DNA of 49,104 nucleotides from an uncultured Clostridiaceae bacterium (GTDB lineage: Bacteria > Bacillota > Clostridia > TANB77 > CAG-508): the NCBI GenBank assembly GCA_949902805.1, contig CATLDI010000004.1, positions 1-49,104 of the forward strand. The letters run 5' to 3'. The position numbers and the translations under genes are program-made. Below the pieces are notes generated by a model. The model was not told the origin of the DNA. It did no database searches and saw only the letters and a list, made by a program, of their open reading frames with translations. This document shows positions 8,470-15,915 of this stretch, in pieces. How positions within the stretch are numbered: the first letter of the stretch is position 1; every line of letters begins with the position of its first letter.

Positions 8470-8508
8470 AACAACACATTCTGCTTTGATCGGTAGGAAT
8501 GTGTTGTT
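8470..8508 (+). terminator. Terminator after the small peptide gene
   Basis: AACAACACATTC (8470-8481) pairs perfectly with GAATGTGTTGTT (8497-8508). The A-rich left flank also makes it a terminator for the reverse strand. Confidence 0.7.
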
Positions 8509-8518
8509 AAAACAATTT

Positions 8519-8562
8519 GAATTGCGTGTAATTTTGACAATTACACGCAATTATAGTATAAT
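8519..8562 (+). promoter_or_regulatory. Consensus promoter overlapped by a perfect 12-bp operator palindrome
   Basis: TTGACA (8534-8539), exactly 17 bases, TATAAT (8557-8562). AATTGCGTGTAA (8519-8530) and TTACACGCAATT (8541-8552) are a perfect inverted repeat flanking the -35 box and covering the spacer. A repressor dimer bound here would block polymerase, so an otherwise very strong promoter is probably tightly controlled. The regulator is not obvious in the window. Confidence 0.8.
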
Positions 8563-8594
8563 TAACATAGATGTTACACATAGGAGGAATGATT

Positions 8595-9533
8595 ATGAGT
8601 AAATTAGTAGGATTAAATAAACAATTAGAAAATTTAGCAATGAAATGGTATATAAAAAACAATTATGCTGAACAATTAAGAAATGTAAGTAAAGAAGATA
8701 GAACAAAATTAATAAAAGATATAAAAGAAAATACTAATAAAAAGGATGTTGTAAAACAATATTTACAAGCAAACCCTGAAATGAAACAGCAATATGAATT
8801 TAAAAAGAAAAAAATTAATAAAATAAAAACTATGGCAGGTTTAGGAATATTAGTAGTAGGAGCAACTACAGCTACTTTAACATATAACCATTCAAATCGA
8901 AATAATATAGAAAATCAAAAACAAGAAGCGGAATATGATTATGAAGAAACACAAAAAGAATTAGAAGAATTATCAAAAGATAGAGAATATTCGGAATTTT
9001 TTGAAGAAGTAAAAGAAATAAATAATACAGAAAAAAGAGATGAAAAAATAGTTGAATTTACAAAACAAAAAATAGTAGAAGCATACAATAAAGAAAATGC
9101 CGAAAAACCTATAAAAGAAGAACAATTAGAATATTTACACTTAGATGAAAATGTTTTAATAAATAAAGATAAATTTGGAAATGTAGTATCATATGAAAGG
9201 GTATCACAAAGAGAAAGAATTGACCTTAAAGAAAATCAAGAGCTAAGTAAAATAGCAGGCGGAATAAATGTATATACAATTGATGGTGAAACAGTAGCAG
9301 TATACAATAATGATGGACAAGAGGTAAAAGATAATTCAATAGAAAACAAAGAAGAATTTTTCAAAAAGACATTAAACTTAGTAGGGCAAATGAGAAAATT
9401 TCAAGATATTTATAAATATAGAAGTAATGAAACAGATATAAAAAAAGCAGAAAATAACTATAAAGTCGAAGTAGAAAAACTAGCTACCACTAAAGATATA
9501 AGAACAGTTGACAAAGAATATACAATAGAATAA
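8595..9533 (+). CDS. Membrane-anchored protein of unknown function
   Basis: 312 residues from ATG 8595, seven bases after AGGAGG (ATG 8589 is too close). A charged cytoplasmic N-terminus of ~75 residues precedes one membrane span (TMAGLGILVVGATTATLTYN). The rest is Glu/Lys/Gln-rich and largely helical, with a small beta stretch around GGINVYTIDGETVAVYNNDG. No cysteine motif or catalytic signature is visible. It has its own operator-covered promoter and terminator, so it is a single regulated unit. Codon use matches the core genes. No family is recognised. Confidence 0.7.
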   Translation: MSKLVGLNKQLENLAMKWYIKNNYAEQLRNVSKEDRTKLIKDIKENTNKKDVVKQYLQANPEMKQQYEFKKKKINKIKTMAGLGILVVGATTATLTYNHSNRNNIENQKQEAEYDYEETQKELEELSKDREYSEFFEEVKEINNTEKRDEKIVEFTKQKIVEAYNKENAEKPIKEEQLEYLHLDENVLINKDKFGNVVSYERVSQRERIDLKENQELSKIAGGINVYTIDGETVAVYNNDGQEVKDNSIENKEEFFKKTLNLVGQMRKFQDIYKYRSNETDIKKAENNYKVEVEKLATTKDIRTVDKEYTIE

Positions 9534-9558
9534 AAATAGAGTAGATAAAATTTTATTA

Positions 9559-9593
9559 AAAACAATCACAACTTTGAAATTGTGATTGTTTTT
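9559..9593 (+). terminator. Terminator after the membrane-anchored protein
   Basis: AAACAATCACAA...TTGTGATTGTTT is a near-perfect stem ending in TTTTT, 25 bases after the stop codon. Confidence 0.75.
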
Positions 9594-9636
9594 AACTATA
9601 TTATTTTACTATTCACAATTAATATTTAATATATAT

Positions 9637-9766
9637 GTAGGGGCTTAATCGATTAGGAATACCGAATTACACCCTTGCCAGAAATTTTAAAATTTTGTAA
9701 ATCTAAGACGTTTAGGGCGTAATTAGGTAAATTCTTTTAGGTATTCCTAACTGATTAAGCCCCTAC
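9637..9766. repeat. Family A palindromic repeat, full copy
   Basis: Starts GTAGGGGCTTAATCGATTAG and ends as its inverse in GATTAAGCCCCTAC. Internal arms ACCGAATTACACCC and GGGCGTAATTAGGT are also inverted. There is no ORF inside. Together with the promoter at 9827 this fills the 9.5-9.9 kb gap. Size and symmetry are those of a MITE or REP-like element. Confidence 0.85.
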
Positions 9767-9826
9767 GTTGAACTTACGAAATTGTAACTATTTTATCGGA
9801 AATTTTTATGATTACAAAAAAAATAC

Positions 9827-9855
9827 TTGTACAAAATAATAATATATGATATAAC
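9827..9855 (+). promoter_or_regulatory. Promoter of the two-component operon
   Basis: TTGTAC (9827-9832), 17-base spacer, TATAAC (9850-9855). It lies about 45 bases before the response regulator start. Confidence 0.6.
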
Positions 9856-9901
9856 TAAGTAGAGTTAAAAAGTCTTAAGTACAAAGAAAGGCGGAACTTA
9901 T

Positions 9902-10648
9902 ATGGACGAAAATAAAAAAACAATTTTAATTGTAGATGACGAAAAAACAATTGTAGATATGTTAGTATATAATTTACAAAAAGAAGGCTATAACACACTA
10001 GAAGCTGGAGATGGAGAAGAGGCTGTAGACATTGCCTTAACAAAAAAGCCAGACTTAGTATTATTAGATATAATGCTACCAAAAATGGATGGATTAGCAG
10101 TATGCAAAAGAATTAGACAATCTTTAAACATACCAATTTTAATGATTTCTGCAAAAGATGAAGAAATTGATAAAATATTAGGTTTAGAACTAGGTGCTGA
10201 TGACTATATCACAAAACCTTTTAGTGTAAGAGAATTAATGGCAAGAGTAAAAGCAAATTTAAGAAAAGCAGAAATTACAGCAAAAGCTATGGAAAATACA
10301 TTAATGGAAAAAGAAGCTGATAATACAAATATGATTATTGTTGGAGACTTAAGCTTAGACTTAAATAAATTCGAAGTTAAAGTTAAGGGAGAAGTAATAG
10401 ATTTAACACTAAGAGAATTTGAGGTTATTAAATATTTAGCTAATCAACCTGGACAAGTAGTAACAAGAGAAACTTTATTAGAGAAGGTATGGGGATATGA
10501 ATATTATGGAGATATAAGAACAGTAGATGTTACAGTAAGAAGAATTAGAGAAAAAATTGAAAAAGATACTTCGAACCCTAAAATACTAATAACAAAAAGA
10601 GGAGTAGGGTACTATATTGCTTCACGGAAAATAGCTACGAAGAATTAA
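9902..10648 (+). CDS. OmpR/PhoB-family response regulator (WalR-like)
   Basis: The receiver domain (~6-120) has acidic pocket VDD at 11-13, phospho-acceptor Asp56 in LLDIMLP, the conserved SAKD and ITKPF. The winged-helix DNA-binding domain (~150-240) has LTLREFEVIKYL, ETLLEKVWGYEYYGDIRTVDVTVRRIR and KRGVGYYI. It is paired with the histidine kinase downstream. The pair resembles the WalRK cell-wall homeostasis system, but PhoPR-type pairs are close relatives and cannot be excluded. The C-terminus carries an in-frame CGG at 10625-10627 (SRKIATKN). A +1 shift there would end the protein as ..ASGK at TAG 10632, only a few residues shorter. Confidence 0.93.
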   Translation: MDENKKTILIVDDEKTIVDMLVYNLQKEGYNTLEAGDGEEAVDIALTKKPDLVLLDIMLPKMDGLAVCKRIRQSLNIPILMISAKDEEIDKILGLELGADDYITKPFSVRELMARVKANLRKAEITAKAMENTLMEKEADNTNMIIVGDLSLDLNKFEVKVKGEVIDLTLREFEVIKYLANQPGQVVTRETLLEKVWGYEYYGDIRTVDVTVRRIREKIEKDTSNPKILITKRGVGYYIASRKIATKN

Positions 10649-10669
10649 TGAATAATGAATAATTATTAT

Positions 10670-10720
10670 GTAGGGGCTTAATCGGTAGAAAATCCCCAAG
10701 AGGAATACCGAATTACGCCC
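10670..10720. repeat. Family A repeat, half copy
   Basis: GTAGGGGCTTAATCGG followed by GAATACCGAATTACGCCC. Only the left half is present. A short AATAATGAATAATTATT motif (family D remnant) precedes it. Confidence 0.8.
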
Positions 10721-10753
10721 TTTTTGTATAATAGGAAAAACCAATTTTGAAAT

Positions 10754-10794
10754 GTAGGGGCGATTATCAATCGCCCGCGTGGCGAAGCCACTTT
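10754..10794. repeat. Family B palindromic repeat
   Basis: GTAGGGGCGATTATCAATCGCCC contains the inverted pair GGGCGATT/AATCGCCC, followed by the small hairpin GTGGC-GAA-GCCAC. A longer copy lies at 32305-32407 and a fragment at 2235. Confidence 0.7.
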
Positions 10795-10819
10795 TATTCT
10801 AATGAAAGGACTAATCAAA

Positions 10820-12235
10820 ATGTTAAGAAATGTACAGCTAAAAATTATATTAATATTTGGAATAATAGGAATTATACTTATTAGCTCGATAGGAACTTTT
10901 TATGGCTTAAGCCTAAGAGAAGTAGGAAATACTGAAGGGTATTCAGAAATATTAAATACACAAATTAGAAATATAAGATATATAACAGTAATTGCAATAA
11001 TACTATATGGAGTAATAACAATTTTAATTGGAATATTTATTTCTAAAGCAATTATAGGGCCAATTACTAAACTTATAAAAGATGCTCCTAGAATAGCAGC
11101 AGGAGAGAATATTAAGGTAAATGAAAATAATGATAAGAAAAAAACACAAGTAGATGAGTTAACAAATGCGTTTGACATAATGACAAATGAACTTAGAGGA
11201 AACTTAAATGAAGTCAATAGACAAAAAAAACAAATAGAAACAATTTTACTACATATGACAGATGGAATTATAGCATTTGATATGGAAGGAAATATAACAC
11301 ATATTAACCCAGCAGCAACAGAACTTTTTAAACTAACAGAAGGAGATAACTCATTTGATAAAATTTTCAAAAAACTAAATATAGATATAAACCTAGAAAA
11401 AACAGTATATTTAGAAGATTGGACATCTTTAGAGCAAAGAGCGACAGTAGGAGAGAAATACTTAAAAATATTTTTTGCGTCATTTAAAGATGAAAAAGAA
11501 ATCCCTTCTGGAATTATGGTAGTTATTCAAGATATTACAGAGCATGTAAAACTAGATAACATGAGAAAAGAATTTGTTGCAGACGTATCACATGAGTTAA
11601 AAACACCTATTACTTCTATTATGGGGTATGCAGATACTCTTTTAGAAAGTGAATATGAAAAAGATATGCAAGATAAATTCCTAAATGTTATTTCATCAGA
11701 AGCAAGAAGAATGGCAAAACTAGTTACAGACTTACTAACATTGTCACGATATGACACAAACAAAGTGAAAAAAGAATTAACAGAGTTTGACTTAGGCCAA
11801 TTAGTAAAGAAATGTCAAGAAAAATTACAATTAGAAATAAATAAAAAGCATCATATGGTAGAATGTTTTGTTACTGCAAATGTTCCACCAGTAAAAGCAG
11901 ACTATGATGGAATAGAAAGAGTTGTATTAAATATACTATCTAATAGTATAAAATATACACCAGAAGAAGGAACAATAAAAATATATGTAGGCTTTGTATA
12001 TAATGATGCATATATAAAAGTAATAGATAATGGAATTGGAATTCCAGAGGAAGACTTAAACAGAATATTTGAAAGATTTTACAGAGTAGATAAAGCACGC
12101 ACTAGAGAAATGGGAGGAACCGGATTAGGACTTTCTATTGCAAAAGAAATATTAGACCAAAACAATTCTAGTATAGATATAAAAAGTAAAAAAGGCGAAG
12201 GAACAGAAGTAGTAATAAGAATTCCAACAAAATAG
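10820..12235 (+). CDS. Sensor histidine kinase (WalK/PhoR-like)
   Basis: 471 residues from ATG 10820 behind GAAAGGA (ATG 10802 lacks a binding site). Two membrane spans (about 7-27 and 50-70) enclose only ~20 external residues, so it senses within or at the membrane rather than with a large outer domain. Next come a HAMP linker (SKAIIGPITKLIKDAPRIAAGE), a PAS domain (LLHMTDGIIAFDMEGNITHIN), and a HisKA domain with phospho-His in FVADVSHELKTPITS. The ATPase domain has NILSNSIKYTP, DNGIGIP and GGTGLGLSIAKEI. All catalytic boxes are intact. It should phosphorylate the preceding regulator. The TAG stop lies at the first bases of a family C repeat. Confidence 0.93.
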   Translation: MLRNVQLKIILIFGIIGIILISSIGTFYGLSLREVGNTEGYSEILNTQIRNIRYITVIAIILYGVITILIGIFISKAIIGPITKLIKDAPRIAAGENIKVNENNDKKKTQVDELTNAFDIMTNELRGNLNEVNRQKKQIETILLHMTDGIIAFDMEGNITHINPAATELFKLTEGDNSFDKIFKKLNIDINLEKTVYLEDWTSLEQRATVGEKYLKIFFASFKDEKEIPSGIMVVIQDITEHVKLDNMRKEFVADVSHELKTPITSIMGYADTLLESEYEKDMQDKFLNVISSEARRMAKLVTDLLTLSRYDTNKVKKELTEFDLGQLVKKCQEKLQLEINKKHHMVECFVTANVPPVKADYDGIERVVLNILSNSIKYTPEEGTIKIYVGFVYNDAYIKVIDNGIGIPEEDLNRIFERFYRVDKARTREMGGTGLGLSIAKEILDQNNSSIDIKSKKGEGTEVVIRIPTK

Positions 12236-12315
12236 AAGTTAGAAGTTGGAAGACAGAGGTCAGAAGTCGGAAGTCGGAATATCCGACCTCTGACCTCTGA
12301 TTTCCGACTTTTAAC
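12233..12315. repeat. Family C repeat (GAAGTTGGAAG / CCGACCTCTGACC type)
   Basis: Tandem GAAGTTAGAAGTTGGAAG-like units followed by their inverse (CCGACCTCTGACCTCTG, CCGACTT). It forms a long imperfect hairpin directly after the kinase and includes its stop codon. Related copies are at 33777-33862 and 35091-35131. Confidence 0.75.
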
Positions 12316-12332
12316 TAAATTATAAAAAACAG

Positions 12333-12361
12333 TTGAAAAATAAGTAAATAAGCATTATAAT
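12333..12361 (+). promoter_or_regulatory. Promoter of the signal peptidase gene
   Basis: TTGAAA (12333-12338), 17 bases, TATAAT (12356-12361). It sits about 38 bases before the start codon. Confidence 0.75.
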
Positions 12362-12398
12362 TTATATGTTATAATAATACAAGAGAGGAAATTGAAAA

Positions 12399-13028
12399 AT
12401 GATGATACAGATAAATAGTAAGGTAAAAGAAATCTTTGAATGGGTATACTGCATTGTAATAGCATTAGTATTAGCATTATTAATTAGATATTTTATAGGA
12501 ACACCAACAGTAGTACAACAAGTATCAATGAAACCAACTTTAATTGAAGGACAAAGACTTATACTAAATAAAACTACAAGAACATTTCATAAATCATATG
12601 AAAGAGGAGATATTATAACATTTGAAGCACCAAGCACTGCACCTGCAAAATCTACAAAAGCAGAATATATTTATGAACCAAGTAACTGGTTTCAAAGTTT
12701 TACTTATTATGTATTAGAAATTAACAAAATGAGTTATATAAAAAGAGTAATAGGTTTACCAGGAGAACATGTACAAATAAAAGAAGGCATGGTATATATT
12801 AATGGGGAGGAGCTAGAAGAAGAATACCTACAAAATACTGTCACAACACAAGCTAAAAATTCGCATTTAATAGATTTTACTGTACCCGAAGGATATATAT
12901 TTGCAATGGGAGATAACAGAGAAGAAAGCATGGATTGCAGACTATTTGGATGTATTCCTATCGATAAAATAGAAAGCAAAGTATTGATAAGATTTTGGCC
13001 TTTAAATTTATTTGGAAAAGTAGATTAA
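12399..13028 (+). CDS. lepB: Type I signal peptidase
   Basis: Removes signal peptides from exported proteins at the outer face of the membrane. 209 residues, usual for the Gram-positive S26 type, with one N-terminal span (about 14-33). The catalytic Ser43 lies in QQVSMKPTL. The general-base Lys115 lies in YIKRVIGLPGE. Box E appears as MGDNREESMDCRLFGCIP, slightly divergent from the usual NSxDSR (Cys replaces Ser after Asp). There is an insertion (STAPAKSTKAEYIYEPSNWFQ) between boxes B and D. The start may be ATG 12399 or 12402 behind GAGAGGA. It has its own promoter and is followed by a family A repeat. Confidence 0.93.
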   Translation: MMIQINSKVKEIFEWVYCIVIALVLALLIRYFIGTPTVVQQVSMKPTLIEGQRLILNKTTRTFHKSYERGDIITFEAPSTAPAKSTKAEYIYEPSNWFQSFTYYVLEINKMSYIKRVIGLPGEHVQIKEGMVYINGEELEEEYLQNTVTTQAKNSHLIDFTVPEGYIFAMGDNREESMDCRLFGCIPIDKIESKVLIRFWPLNLFGKVD

Positions 13029-13050
13029 ACAAGAAAAGATGAAAATGACT

Positions 13051-13202
13051 GTGGGGGCTTAATCGGTAAGGAATCCCCAAGAGGAATACCGAATTACGCC
13101 CACATGTAATTGAAACATCTAAATAAGATCTAATTAATAATTAGGTATTAGGGCGTAATTGGGTAAATTCTCCTAGGTATTCCTAACCGATTAAGCCACT
13201 AC
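13051..13202. repeat. Family A palindromic repeat, full copy
   Basis: Left end GTGGGGGCTTAATCGGTAAG, right end AACCGATTAAGCCACTAC. Internal arms CCGAATTACGCCC and GGGCGTAATTGGG. It fills the gap between lepB and holB and lies immediately upstream of the holB ribosome binding site. Confidence 0.85.
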
Positions 13203-13234
13203 AACAAATGTGAATTTTACATAGGAGGATAATT

Positions 13235-14140
13235 TTGAGTTTTGAGAATATAATTGGAAACGAAAAAGTTAAACAAATGATAGAAAAAACAGTAAAAACA
13301 AATAATATTCTGCACAGCTATTTATTTTTAGGAATTGAAGGAATTGGCAAAAGTATCTTTGCTCGTGAATTTGCTAAAATGCTTCTTTGTGAAGCAGAAA
13401 ACAAACCATGCGAAACATGTGAAGCATGCTTTAAACTAAAAAATAATAATCATCCAGACTTAATGATTATAGAAAATGAAGAAAAAGCTATTAAAATAGA
13501 GCAAATACGTTATTTACAGCAAAAGATATCTGAAAAGCCAATTATTTCAAATAGAAAAATATACATAATAGATAATAGTGATACTATGACAAAAGAAGCT
13601 CAAAATTGCTTGCTAAAAACAATTGAAGAGCCACCAGAATATGCAACTATAATTTTAATAGCATCAAATGAAAACAAACTACTAAATACAATAAAATCAA
13701 GATGCATGAAAGTAAGCTTTAACAAAATTGAAGATAAAGACATTCTAAATTACATTGAAGAAAACTCTATTGAAGGAATTACAACTAATATGATATCATT
13801 TTGCAATGGTAGTATAGGGAAAATAATAAATGTAAGAGATAATAAAGACGATTATTTGAAATTAGAAGAATTAGTTAAAAAATTAGATAAAGAAGATTTG
13901 GTATATATACTAAACAACGCAGATATATTATACAAATCTAAAGAAATAATTTTTGAGTTATTAGAATACTTAAATGTTCTATTATTAAAAACAAAAGAAA
14001 TAGAAAAGATAAATTGTATAAAATATGTAGAAGAAACAAAAAAAAGGTTAACAGCAAATAGTAACTATGATATGACAATAGATAACCTTTTGATAAAAAT
14101 ATGGGAGGAAATTAACAGTGAAAACTATAGTAGGTGTTAG
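13235..14140 (+). CDS. holB: DNA polymerase III delta' subunit
   Basis: Clamp-loader subunit. 301 residues, TTG start behind ATAGGAGGA. The AAA+ core has Walker A-like GIEGIGKS (33-40) and the four-Cys zinc module CEAENKPCETCEAC typical of clamp-loader proteins. IIDNSDTMTKEAQNCLLKTIEEPP and the sensor/SRC motif (NTIKSRCMKVSF) follow. The C-terminal collar domain is the less conserved part. The stop overlaps the start of ricT by 23 bases, so the two are translationally coupled, a gene order common in clostridia and bacilli. Confidence 0.9.
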   Translation: MSFENIIGNEKVKQMIEKTVKTNNILHSYLFLGIEGIGKSIFAREFAKMLLCEAENKPCETCEACFKLKNNNHPDLMIIENEEKAIKIEQIRYLQQKISEKPIISNRKIYIIDNSDTMTKEAQNCLLKTIEEPPEYATIILIASNENKLLNTIKSRCMKVSFNKIEDKDILNYIEENSIEGITTNMISFCNGSIGKIINVRDNKDDYLKLEELVKKLDKEDLVYILNNADILYKSKEIIFELLEYLNVLLLKTKEIEKINCIKYVEETKKRLTANSNYDMTIDNLLIKIWEEINSENYSRC

Positions 14141-15041
14141 ATTTAAAAAACCTGGCAAAATATATTTTTTTGATCCAGGAGACTTAAAAATAACGAATAA
14201 AGACTTTGTAATTGTAGAAACATCACAAGGCGAGGAATATGGAGAAGTTGCAATTGCCAATAGAAGTATTCCAGAAGAGAAAGTTGTTGCACCACTGAAA
14301 AAAGTAATCAGAATTGCAAATAAGAAAGATAGGAAGACTTACGAAGAAAACAAAGAAAAAGAAAAAGAAGCATTTAAAATCTGTCAGAAGAAGATACAAG
14401 AGCATAAATTAGATATGACCTTAACTGATGTAGAATTTAAATTTGACAAAAGCAAAGTACTATTCTATTTTACAGCAGATGGAAGAATAGATTTTAGAGA
14501 TTTAGTAAAAGATTTAGCAGCAATTTTTAAAACTAGAATTGAATTAAGACAAATAGGAGTAAGAGACGAAATAAAAAGAATAGGTGGGAATGGAATTTGT
14601 GGAAGAGAGCTATGTTGTTGTTCATTCCTAGGGAACTTTGAAACAGTATCAATAAAAATGGCAAAAGAACAAAATATGTCATTAAATCCATCAAAAATTT
14701 CAGGAAATTGTGGAAGACTAATGTGCTGCTTAAAATATGAACAAGATGTATATGAAGAAAAACTAAAAAGACTTCCAAAAATAGGAGCAATAGTAAAAAC
14801 AGAAGATGGTGAAGGGGTAGTAGACAGTGTAGAAACACTTAAAGAAAGAATACGTGTAAAACTAAAAGACTCTGAAGGAGAATATTTCTATAAAAAATAT
14901 GATTCAAAAGACATAAAAATAATAAAAAATGTATCAAATGACTCAATAGACCCAGAAGAGAAAAAACATATGAAGGAATTACAAGAATTAGAGAAACTAG
15001 AAAAAATGGATGAAACAAAAGCAAAAGAAGATGAAATATAA
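14118..15041 (+). CDS. ricT: RicT/YaaT, PSP1-domain regulatory iron-sulfur complex subunit
   Basis: Homologue of Bacillus subtilis RicT (YaaT), which with RicA and RicF forms an Fe-S complex needed for RNase Y-dependent mRNA maturation. GTG start after GGGAGG, inside the end of holB. The PSP1 domain includes GEEYGEVAIANR and the Cys-rich core GGNGICGRELCCCSFL and SGNCGRLMCCLKYEQ, with the clustered cysteines expected for cofactor binding. The C-terminal ~50 residues are a charged tail. 307 residues is slightly longer than the Bacillus protein. The holB-ricT pairing supports the call. Confidence 0.92.
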   Translation: MKTIVGVRFKKPGKIYFFDPGDLKITNKDFVIVETSQGEEYGEVAIANRSIPEEKVVAPLKKVIRIANKKDRKTYEENKEKEKEAFKICQKKIQEHKLDMTLTDVEFKFDKSKVLFYFTADGRIDFRDLVKDLAAIFKTRIELRQIGVRDEIKRIGGNGICGRELCCCSFLGNFETVSIKMAKEQNMSLNPSKISGNCGRLMCCLKYEQDVYEEKLKRLPKIGAIVKTEDGEGVVDSVETLKERIRVKLKDSEGEYFYKKYDSKDIKIIKNVSNDSIDPEEKKHMKELQELEKLEKMDETKAKEDEI

Positions 15042-15177
15042 GTTAGCCATTAGAAATGAAATGACTTACGAATAACTTATGTGCAGTGGAACGAAGTTAA
15101 GTTAGCTGTTCAAACTAAGGTAACTTATGTGTAGAAGAATTACATACAACTTAAACAAAAATTAGGAGGTGAAATAA

Positions 15178-15354
15178 ATGGCATACAAAATAACAGATAA
15201 ATGCATACAATGTGGAGCATGTGCAGCAGAATGCCCAGTAGGATGTATAGCACCAGGAGAAGACAAATACATAATAGACCCAGCGCAATGTATAGGATGT
15301 GGAACATGTGCAGGAGTTTGCCCAGTAGAAGCACCAGTGGAAGATAATGACTAA
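15178..15354 (+). CDS. 2[4Fe-4S] ferredoxin
   Basis: Short electron carrier of 58 residues with two classic clostridial motifs: CIQCGACAAECP and CIGCGTCAGVCP (Cys-x2-Cys-x2-Cys-x3-Cys-Pro). ATG 15178 follows TTAGGAGGTG. Such ferredoxins serve pyruvate:ferredoxin oxidoreductase and hydrogenase reactions in anaerobes, consistent with a strictly anaerobic fermentative host. It stands alone about 136 bases after ricT, with no clear terminator between, so it may be co-transcribed. Confidence 0.96.
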   Translation: MAYKITDKCIQCGACAAECPVGCIAPGEDKYIIDPAQCIGCGTCAGVCPVEAPVEDND

Positions 15355-15388
15355 AATAAAGCTTCAAAGTAAGAAATATGTTTATAAT

Positions 15389-15426
15389 GTAGGGGCTTAA
15401 TCGGTAAGGAATACCGAATTACGCCC
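15389..15426. repeat. Family A repeat, half copy
   Basis: GTAGGGGCTTAATCGGTAAG then GAATACCGAATTACGCCC, no right half. The rest of 15.36-15.6 kb holds only AT-rich sequence and the tRNA promoter. Confidence 0.8.
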
Positions 15427-15599
15427 TTGACATAAACGTGATATTTATACAAACTTGAAATATCTATTTGACAAATAACTCACATAAATAATCTTATATA
15501 TTCCTAAATGATTCACCATATATCATAAATAAAAAATAACATTTTCACTGTGAACTGTAACAAAAAATACCGATTTGCAAAAAAAATGATGCAAACATA

Positions 15600-15628
15600 T
15601 TGACTTTTAAACTAAAATAGAGTAAAAT
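15600..15628 (+). promoter_or_regulatory. Promoter of the tRNA-His/tRNA-Gln unit
   Basis: TTGACT (15600-15605), 17 bases, TAAAAT (15623-15628), 18 bases before the tRNA. Confidence 0.75.
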
Positions 15629-15646
15629 AATAAATGCTTATAACAT

Positions 15647-15724
15647 GGTGGATTTAGCGTAGTTGGTTAACGCGCCAGTTTGTGGCACTGGAGACCATGG
15701 GTTCGAGTCCCATATTCCACCCCA
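15647..15724 (+). tRNA. tRNA-His (GTG)
   Basis: Encoded extra 5' G (15647) facing C73, as expected for tRNA-His. Anticodon loop TTGTGGC gives GTG. CCA is encoded. The acceptor stem has one T:T mismatch (positions 6:67). Confidence 0.95.
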
Positions 15725-15738
15725 TTTATTTAATATAT

Positions 15739-15813
15739 TGGGCTGTAGCCAAGCGGTAAGGCACCAGACTTTGACTCTGGCATGCGCTAGTTCGAATCTA
15801 GCCAGCCCAGCCA
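15739..15813 (+). tRNA. tRNA-Gln (TTG)
   Basis: The acceptor TGGGCTG pairs with CAGCCCA, with encoded CCA. The anticodon loop CTTTGAC gives TTG. It follows tRNA-His by 14 bases and shares its promoter. Confidence 0.95.
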
Positions 15814-15816
15814 TAG

Positions 15817-15855
15817 AAAATAGCGACTTTTGAGAAATTGAAAGTTGCTATTTTT
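15817..15855 (+). terminator. Terminator of the tRNA unit
   Basis: AAAATAGCGACTTT pairs with AAAGTTGCTATTTT and ends in a T run directly after tRNA-Gln. Confidence 0.8.
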
Positions 15856-15880
15856 ATATTTGTAAGTAATAAAAATATAG

Positions 15881-15909
15881 TTGATTATTATAAAAACTTT
15901 TAGTATAAT
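15881..15909 (+). promoter_or_regulatory. Promoter giving a likely leaderless mRNA
   Basis: TTGATT (15881-15886), 17 bases, TATAAT (15904-15909). The expected first transcribed base coincides with the A of ATG 15916, and no ribosome binding site precedes it. Confidence 0.65.
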
Positions 15910-15915
15910 AAACGT

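Noticed and set aside
15140..15367. Reverse-strand 75-codon frame
   Set aside because: It is the antisense of the ferredoxin gene, whose two cluster-binding motifs are unmistakable.
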